From JAWLHU01 sp041690255 (lineage in GTDB: Bacteria > Bacillota > Sulfobacillia > Symbiobacteriales > Symbiobacteriaceae), in NCBI GenBank assembly GCA_041690255.1, contig JAWLHU010000015.1, positions 1 through 64,000 on the forward strand: a stretch of 64,000 bases of DNA, read 5' to 3'. This document shows positions 1-9,000 of this stretch, in pieces. Position numbers and translations under genes: made by a program. Within the stretch, counting starts at the first letter, position 1. The number at the start of each line of letters is the position of its first letter. The notes below the pieces were generated by a model that saw nothing but the letters and a program-made list of their open reading frames with translations, was not told the DNA's origin and searched no databases.

Positions 1-3000
1 CTCCGGCAGCGGTGAAGACTTGCCGGTGGCAAATGCCTCATACAGCGCCCCCACCTCATTGACCAGCACTCCGGTCGACCAGCCGTCTGAAATGATGTGA
101 TGCATCGTGAGCAGTACCACATGGTCCTCATCACCGAGACGGAGCAGGGTTGCTCTGAACAGGGGGCCTTCGGTCAGGTCGAAGGGGCGCTGCGCTTCAC
201 GCTCCGCGAGGGACCGGGCCCTGGCCTCGCACCCCTCCTTCGGTACCTCCCGTAGATCGAACACCGCCACGGTGACCGGCCTTGCCGGAGCAATCACCTG
301 AACGCTGTCTCCCTCCTCGGTGGTCAGGAATGTAGTCCGCAGGGATTCATGCCGCCGGACCACTTCGCTGAGGCTCTGCTCGAGCACGGCAGCATCCACT
401 TCGCCCTGGAGACGAACCGCTGCCAGAACGTTGTAAGCGCTACTGCCTTCAAGCTGATCCAGGAACCACAACCGTTGCTGCGCAAAGGAAAGCGGCAGGC
501 CGGCATCACGCGGCCGGGGCTTAATCGGGGGAAGGGCCAGGTCATCGTTCTGAAGGCGGGCCGCCTCAATTTGCCCGGCCATACCGGCGATGGTCGGCGC
601 TTCGAAGAGACTCCGGAGGGGCAGCTCGACCTGGAAGGCGTCGCGTACCCGTGAAACCAACTGAGTGGCCAGCAGCGAGTGTCCACCCCGTTCAAAGAAA
701 CTGTCGTTTACACCGATCCGGTTGAGGCCAAGCAGATGTGACCAGATTCCGGCCAGCATCTCCTCCACCGGCGTGTGGGGAGCGACCAATAGCTCGCCGT
801 CACGGTCGAAATCGGGCGCCGGCAGGCACCGACGGTCCACCTTGCCGTTGGGGGTGACAGGAAGGGCCTCCAGGATCACAAACGCGGACGGCACCATGTA
901 GTCAGGCAGTCGCCGCTTAAGGAACTGATACAGTTCCTGTTCCGTTGTCTCGGGCTTTTCATTCATGACCACATAGGCGACGAGCCGCTGTTGACCGTTG
1001 TGATCTTTTCGGGCGGCCAGAACGGCCTCCCGCACAGCGGGATGTCTTCCTAGGGTTGCCTCGATCTCACCCAGTTCGACACGGAAGCCGCGAACCTTCA
1101 CCTGGAAGTCTGCGCGTCCCAGGGCTTCTACGGTACCGTCCGGCAAGTACCGGCCGAGGTCGCCGGTCCGGTAGACCCGGTCATTAGCCTCGTTGGTGAA
1201 CGGATTGATGATGAACTTCTCCCGGGTAAGGGCATCGTCACCCAGGTACCCTCTTGCTAGGTGCGGACTGCGGAGGAAGATCTCGCCGATCTCGCCGATG
1301 CCGGCCTGCTGCTGGTGCTCGTTTAAGACAAGCAGCTGGACATTCTGCATACCTTTGCCGAGCGGTACCATTTCCTTGGTGAACGTCCCGTTTTCCCGGG
1401 CCTCATCCCCGGCCTCGCTCTGCGGCACCACATAGTATCCGACCGCCCGCTGGGTCTCCGTGGATCCGTAGAAGTTCACCGCCGTCACGTTCGGTGCCAC
1501 ACCGCGCAGCCTGGCGACATCACGCATGGTGAGAATGTCACCCACGAAGAAGGCATAACGCAGGGAGGATACCTGCGGGTTCTTGCCGGGTACCGGTTGG
1601 GTTATGATCTGGCCGATCGCCGGGGTCAGGTTGGCCGCCGTAACTTGCTCCCGGGCCATCCAGTCTGCAAGCCAGCCCGAAGACCACCACTGATCAGGAT
1701 CGGGGATGCAGATCGCGGCACCGACCTGGAGGGGCGTGAAGGTATCGCGGTGCAGGGGATCGTGAGCGATGCCCGACAGCATGCTGAAGCGATCGGTTTC
1801 ATCGAAGGCGAAGGTCTCCGTCATCCAGGGGAGGAAATGCGTCAGCGGGCCATGGCGCCCTACAATGCCCTTAGGCTTACCGGTGGAACCGGAGGTGAAC
1901 GACAGGTAGGCCATATCATCCGGTCCGACGGTCACACATGGATCGCTCGTCGAATACGGGCTTAGAAGACCGTTGGCATCGGACGTGGCACGCGTGGGGA
2001 GCGTAACCCGGCACCGCAGCGAGACGGTCTGGAGGAAATCCTCTAGCTCTCCGGGCAAAGCTCCTGCCGCCTCGACCTGGACCCACCCCTTGGGCTGAGC
2101 GGCACGGAGATAGTCTATGATCCGTTCCGGTGGGTAAGCGGGGTCGATCACGACGAACGCCGCACCGGCCTTGAGTACGCCGATCAGAGCCCATACCATG
2201 GGAGCGCTTCGGTGGCCATAGATCGCCACCACATCCTGATGCTGAACGTCGTTGTCCCGCAGGCAGTTGGCCAACCGGTTGGTACGGATGTCCAGTTCCT
2301 CATAGGTCCAGGATTCTTCCTTGTCCGATACGGCCAGCCTTTTAGGCACCCGCCGGACCTGCTGCGCGAACCGCTCATGAACCGACCCGACCCAGGCATC
2401 ATCCAACCTCGCATGGGGATCGGGAAGGACAGCTTTCCCCATGTGGGTGATCAGCGAGTACTTGGTGATTGGCGCCTCCGGATTCTCTGCGACCTGTTCG
2501 ACCAGGCAGCGATACTGCTGCGCCAGTTCTGCGATGCGCATCTCGCTGAAGAGTTCTGCGTTGTAGACAAACTCCAGGTGAATTCCATCGGGGTGGTCGC
2601 TTGCATACACAGTGAGGTCAAACTTTGATCCGGATTCAGCCGACTGCAGCGGCTCCATAGAGAGCCCCGGGAATGTTGCGACCGTGCTGTCCTCATTCAG
2701 CATGTTGAAGAAGACCTGGAACAGCGGGGTGCGGCTCAAGTCGCGCTCAGGCTGCACGATCTCGAGCAACTTCTCAAAGGGCAGCGCCTGGTGCGAATAG
2801 CCGTCCATCGCGACCTTGCGGACACGGGACAGCAATTGGCGGAACGTCGGCTTGCCCGACAGGTCGGTGCGCAGGGCGAGCGTGTTGACAAAGAAGCCAA
2901 TCAGTCCTTCGGATTCGCCATGCGACCGGTTCGCTGTCGGAATGCCGACGATGATGTCCTCCTGGCCGGTGCGCCGGAAAAGGAGGGCCTTGAAGGCAGC

Positions 3001-6000
3001 GAGCAGCGTCATGAACAGGGTCGCACCGGACTGCTGCGAGAGCCGTCTCAGCGACTGGCTCACCTCAGCCGTTAAGACAAGGGACTGGCGAGCCCCCAGG
3101 AAAGTCTGCACCGGCGGACGCGGGCGATCTACGGGGAGCTCCAAGACGGGAATGGGGCCGCTGAATTGCCGCTTCCAATAGGACTCCAGTTCCTCCAGAA
3201 CGGCACCCTGGAGCCACTGCCGCTGCCAATGTGCGTAGTCTGCGTACTGGACGGGCAGTTCCGTAAGGGGCGAAGGCTTCCGGTTCACGAAGGCGCCATA
3301 CAGCGCCGCAACCTCCCTCAGAAGCACCCCGATGGACCATCCATCGGAGATGATGTGATGCATCGTGATCTGAACCATATGCTCCTCATCACCGACCCGA
3401 ATCAGGACCGCCCCGAACAGCGGGCCCTTCTTCAGGTCGAAAGAACGCTGCCCTTCCGCTTGCAGGAGCCGTTCGGCCACGGCGTGGCGCTCGTTCTCAG
3501 GGAGCTCCCGGAGATCTATGATTGGCAGGTCTACCGGAAAAGCTGGCGATATAACCTGTACGGCATGCCCCTCTGCGGTTATGGCAAAGGTGGTGCGTAG
3601 GGCCTCGTGGCGCCGGGCCAATTCGGTCAAGCCCGCCTGCAGTGCGCCGATGTCGAGGGTTCCCTTGAGACGGAAGGCCACAGGCATGTTGTAAAGGGGG
3701 GTACCCGGGTTGAGCTGGTCCAAGAACCAGAGCCGCTGCTGGGCCAGCGACAGGGGCAGTGCGCCCTCCCGCGAAATCGGCACGATTGGGGGCGCGGTCA
3801 GGCTCGGGGCCGACTCACGGGCCGCCTCAACCACCCGGGCGAATTCGTTAACGGTCGGCGCTTCAAAGATGGTCCGAACCGGGAGTTCAACTTGGAAGGC
3901 ATCCCGAACCCGGGAGATGACCTTCGTGGCTAGCAGAGAATGCCCGCCCCGCTCAAAGAAGTTGTCGTGCACACCTACCTGATCCGCGCCGAGCACCTGC
4001 GCCCACACCCCGGTGAGAATCTCCTCCACCGGAGAGCGAGGGACCACAGGAGCAGTGTTCGCATCGAGGTGCCGGACCTCCGGTACAGGCAACGCCCTGC
4101 GGTCCAGTTTGCCATTAGGTGTCAGCGGCAGAGCATCCAGCATCATGAAGGCTGTGGGAACCATGTGCTCGGGGAGCGTCTTGCGAAGGCCCTGCCGGAG
4201 ATCGCCCGCGGCGAGTGTGCAACTAATCTCCGGCACGAGATAGGCCGCAAGGTACTTGTCTCTCGTCGGGGACTCACACATGATCACGGCGGCATCCAGC
4301 ACGCCTGGCAGCTCCCGCAGCGTCATCTCGATCTCGCCCAACTCGATGCGGAACCCGCGCATCTTCACCTGGTGGTCGATGCGTCCCAGATACTCGATGC
4401 TACCGTCGGGCAGGTACCTGGCCAGATCTCCCGTCTTGTAGAGCCGGGCACCTTCCTCGGACGACAGCGGGTTCGCAATGAACTTCTCTGCGGTCAGTTC
4501 AGGCCGGTTCAGATAGCCACGGGCAAGCCCAATTCCACCGATATGAAGCTCTCCCGGGCAGCCGATGGGAAGCAGACGGAGCTTCTCGTCGAGAACATAC
4601 AGATGGGTATTCGCAATGGGCCGGCCGATGGGGACGATCGAACGGTGGTCCTGACGCACACAGGCCCAGTAGCTAACGTCAACGGATGCCTCGGTGGGAC
4701 CATACAAGTTGTGCAAAGCAGCGCCGGAGCGCTGGTAGAATCGTTCCCGGAGGGCAAAGGGCAGCGCTTCGCCGCTGCAGATTACCCGTTTCAGGCTCGT
4801 GCATCCCTCAAGGCCCGGCTCCTCCACAAAGGTCTGGAGCATCGAGGGCACAAAGTGCATGGTCGTGATTCCGTATTTAGAGATTGTCTCCATTAGATAA
4901 GTGGCGTCCCTGTGCCCTCCGGGGCGGGCCATGACCAGCGTGGCGCCTGTCATGAGAGGCCAGAAAAACTCCCACACGGAAACGTCGAAGCTGAAGGGGG
5001 TCTTCTGCAACACCCGGTCCGCACCGGTAAGATTATACTCCTCCTGCATCCAGCACAGCCGATTCACGATCCCATGGTGAGGAATCATGACACCCTTGGG
5101 CCTGCCGGTGGAGCCGGACGTGTAGATCACATAGATCAGGCTGTCGGGGGAGGTAATCACCTGCGGGTTCTCATCGTGACCCGGAGCGGGCTCCTCCAAG
5201 TCGGAATCCAGGCAGATCACCGCGGCGGAGGTGGCTGGGAGGGCGGAAACGAGTTGTTGCTGCGTCAACAGCACGGACACTGCCGAGTCTCCGATCATGT
5301 AAGCCAGACGATCCCGTGGATATTCCGGGTCAAGGGGCACGTAGGCGCCGCCAGCCTTCAGGATGCCGAGTAGCCCCAAAACCATCTCGACAGAACGTTC
5401 TGCACAGATCCCAACCAAGGTGTCAGGCCCGACCCCCAACGCCCTCAGTCTGTGGGCAAGGCGGTTGGCACGTCGGTTCAATTCCTCATACGTGACTTGC
5501 TGCTCACCGAAGATGACCGACACGGCTTCGGGCGTACGGTCCGCCTGCTCTTCAATGAACTCATGCAAGCACCGGTCCAAAGGATACTCCCGTGCCGTCT
5601 GGTTCCACGCCACAAGTTCCCGCTCTTCGCTCTCGGTGAGGAACGGAAGGTCGTCCAGGCTCTGTTCCGGGTTCTCAACAATGCCTGTCAGCAAGCTGCG
5701 GAAATGCTCCAACATGCGGTCGATCGTGGCATCGTCAAACAGGTCGGTGCTGTACTCCAGAGCAGTGACCAGAGTCTCGTTCGCTTCGGTGGTATAGAGG
5801 CTGAGATCGAATTTGGCCGTCCTGGTCTCGACCGGGAGCGTGGAGAGAGTGAGTCCGGGCAGTTCCGGCAGAACAGCCGGCGTGTTCTGGTGTGCAAACA
5901 GGACCTGGAACAGCGGAGAGTGGCTCAGGTTCCGCTCCGGTTGCAGCACCTCAACCAGCCGCTCAAAGGGAACATCCTGGTGGGCATAGCCTTCGAGCGT

Positions 6001-9000
6001 CACTTCCCGAACCCTGCGCAGGAGTTCCCGGAATGAAATCCGGCCGGAAAGGTCGGTGCGCAGGGCGAGGGTGTTTACGAAGAAGCCGATCAAACCCTCC
6101 GTCTCCACCCGGTTCCGGTTGGCAATGGGCGAACCGACGATGATATCCGTCTGGCCCGTGTAGCGGTAGAGCATCGCCTTGAACGCCGCGAGCAGCGTCA
6201 TGAACAGGGTGCTGTCTTCGCTGCGGCTTAGCACCTTCAGCGCATCGGACAACTCCCGGGGTAGCGCAAGGGTCCGGGCACCACCCTTGAAAGTCTGCAG
6301 CGCCCGGCGTGGACGGTCAGTGGGCAATTGTAGGACGGGGAGTTCACCGCCTAGGAGCTTCTTCCAGAAGGCCATCTGTGTCTCGATGGCCTCGCCCTCG
6401 AAACACTGCCGCTGCCAGTATGCAACGTCTGCGTATTGCACGGGCAACTCCGACAAAGAAGGCGCTGCTCCACCGGCAAAGGCGCGGTACATTGAGGCCA
6501 TCTCCTGGAGCAGCACACCCGTCGACCAGCCATCGGAGGTAATGTGGTGCACGGTCAGCAGCAGGACATGGTCTGCATGGCCCAGGCGCAGCAGGGCGGC
6601 CCGGATAAGCGGACCTGCGCTGAGGTCAAAGGGGCGCCCTGCCTCTTCTTCCGCCAACTCCCTGGCCCGGGCCTCCCGGTCATGTTCTCCCAGCTCGCTG
6701 AGATCAATCACAGGGAGCGGGAGCTTATCCGGGGGTGCTACCGCCTGCACCGCTTCCCCCCCGACCACCGGGAAGGTAGTCCGCAGCACCTCATGCCGCC
6801 GCACGATCTCGGTCAGACTCTGCTCCAAGGCCGGCACATCAAGTCGACCCGCGAGGCGCAGAGCGGCCGGGAGGTTGTACATGGCGCTACCGGGCTGCAG
6901 CTGGTTCAAGAACCACAGCCGCTGCTGACCGAAGGTAAGGGGTATGGCACCGGTCCGCTCCACCGGTGAGATCGGCGGAAGGGCAGGGCTGCGGTTGGCC
7001 GCGAGTGCCGACTCGACGCGGCTAGCTAGACCTGCCACGGTAGGTTCTTCAAAGAGCGCCCTCAGGGGTAGTTCAACCCGGAACACTTCGCGGATGTGCG
7101 AGATCAATTGGGTGCCGAGCAGCGAATGGCCGCCAAGGTCGAAGAAGCTCGTACGAACCCCCACCTGTGCGCGCCCGAGCAGCCGAGCCCAGATCCCTGC
7201 CAGGATCTCTTCCGTGGGGTTCCGAGGGGGTACAAATCCGTCGCTGGACCGGGAGAGGTCCGGGGACGGAAGCGCGCGGCGGTCTACCTTACCGTTGTTA
7301 GTCAGGGGCAGGTGGTCCAGCAGCACAATGTCGCTGGGGATCATGTAGTCGGGCAACTGCGCCTTCATCTGCTGGCGCAGGTCCGCCACCATACGGCTGG
7401 GACTGGTGATGCGCGGCTCCTCAGAAACGCACCTGACCGTCGTCGGCGAGTTCTCCTCTGCCGCCCGGATGGCGTACAAATTATACAGCCCGGTGTCCCG
7501 CAGCCGGTCATCCTGATGGACCGCCACAGTAAAGCCGTGCTTTTCGAGGAGCGCCCGGACCTGGCCAAGCCGCCCTTCGAGATCATGAACCTCGATCACT
7601 GCCTGTCGGATCTTCGGCCAGTCATGCTCGGCGATGCCCGCCAGCACGTCCATTTCGGCCTTCTCCACATCGACCTTGAGCAGGTCGATTCGCTCTACTC
7701 CGTTTTCCCGGATCATATCGGAAACCGTAGTAAGGCGGCACTCGAACGGTTCACTCTCCATGCGATCCGCCAGCATTTCGTCCAGGTCGGCCGGGAACGA
7801 GGCCTCCTGGTACTGATTCAGCATGTAGGTCCTAACGACCTCGCGCTCCTCGGCGGAATCGCCGAACCGGCCGGACATGACTGTGTTGTGCGGGTAATAG
7901 ATGAAGGTCTCGGTCCGGTTGTCGCTGGAGAGACCCATGTCGTATACCTTGACATTCCTGCCATACAAGGCCGCATTTAACTGTAGAAGTTCACAGACCG
8001 GGGGAATCGGTTCAAAGGCATAAATGGTGGGGTTCTGACAGACCTGCCCCACAAAGATCGTAAACATTCCAATGTTCGCGCCGATATCGAACACGCAGGC
8101 ATCCTCTGGCAGGGTGATGCCATAGCGCAGGTAGGCCCGGTCCTCAAAGATCTCGCGGTAGAGGAACTCTGTCTCGCTGCGGTTCTTATGTGCAACCACG
8201 AGTCCGTTGGAGAATTCGTACCGATTGCGCTCATTGAGCAGCCCTTCCCGCTCGAGGCGCAGCACCTGCCTCAGGGTGAAAGCCCGCTCCCAATTGGGGA
8301 CGACATACGCGACCAGTCGCTGATCGCCCGGAGCGTATTCGCGGAGGGTAACCACGGCTTCCTGAACAGCCGGGTGCTGCATGATTGTCGCCTCGATCTC
8401 GCCCAGTTCGATCCGGAAACCGCGAATCTTCGCTTGCTGGTCAATTCGCCCCAAGTACTCAATGTCGCCCGTAGAAAGGTACCGGGCCAAGTCGCCCGAC
8501 CGGTACAGACGGGCCCTTGCCTCCTCGCTGAACGGATGAGGTATGAACTGTTGCGCGGTGAGTTCCGGCTGGTTCAAATACCCCCGGGCCAGGCCGGCAC
8601 CGCCCACGTAGAGCTCGCCCGTCACACCCACGGGCACAGGCTGCAGGTTCCGGTCCAGAATGTAAAGCTCCAGGTCGGGAATAGGGCCTCCGATCACGCT
8701 CGCCGAACTAGTCATATCTGCCCAGCTCAATGGCCGGTAGGTGACATGGACGGTCGTTTCGGTAATACCGTACATATTAACCAACTGCGGCTTCTGATCC
8801 CCATAGCGGTTGAACCAGGGCCTGAGGCTCTGCAGTTGCAGTGCTTCACCACCGAAAATGACCAGGCGGAGTGACAGTTCTACTCGACCCGCGCCAGCAT
8901 CAGCCGCTATGAACTGGTGGAAGGCCGATGGCGTCTGGTTGAGAACGGTGACGCGCTCACGCTGCACGAGCGCGTGGAAGGCTTCGGGCGAACGGCTAAT

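Noticed and set aside
3940..4896. 318-aa plus-strand ORF
   Set aside because: Antisense to the NRPS A2-T2 region; its openness follows from the GC bias of the coding strand and it lacks a ribosome site.
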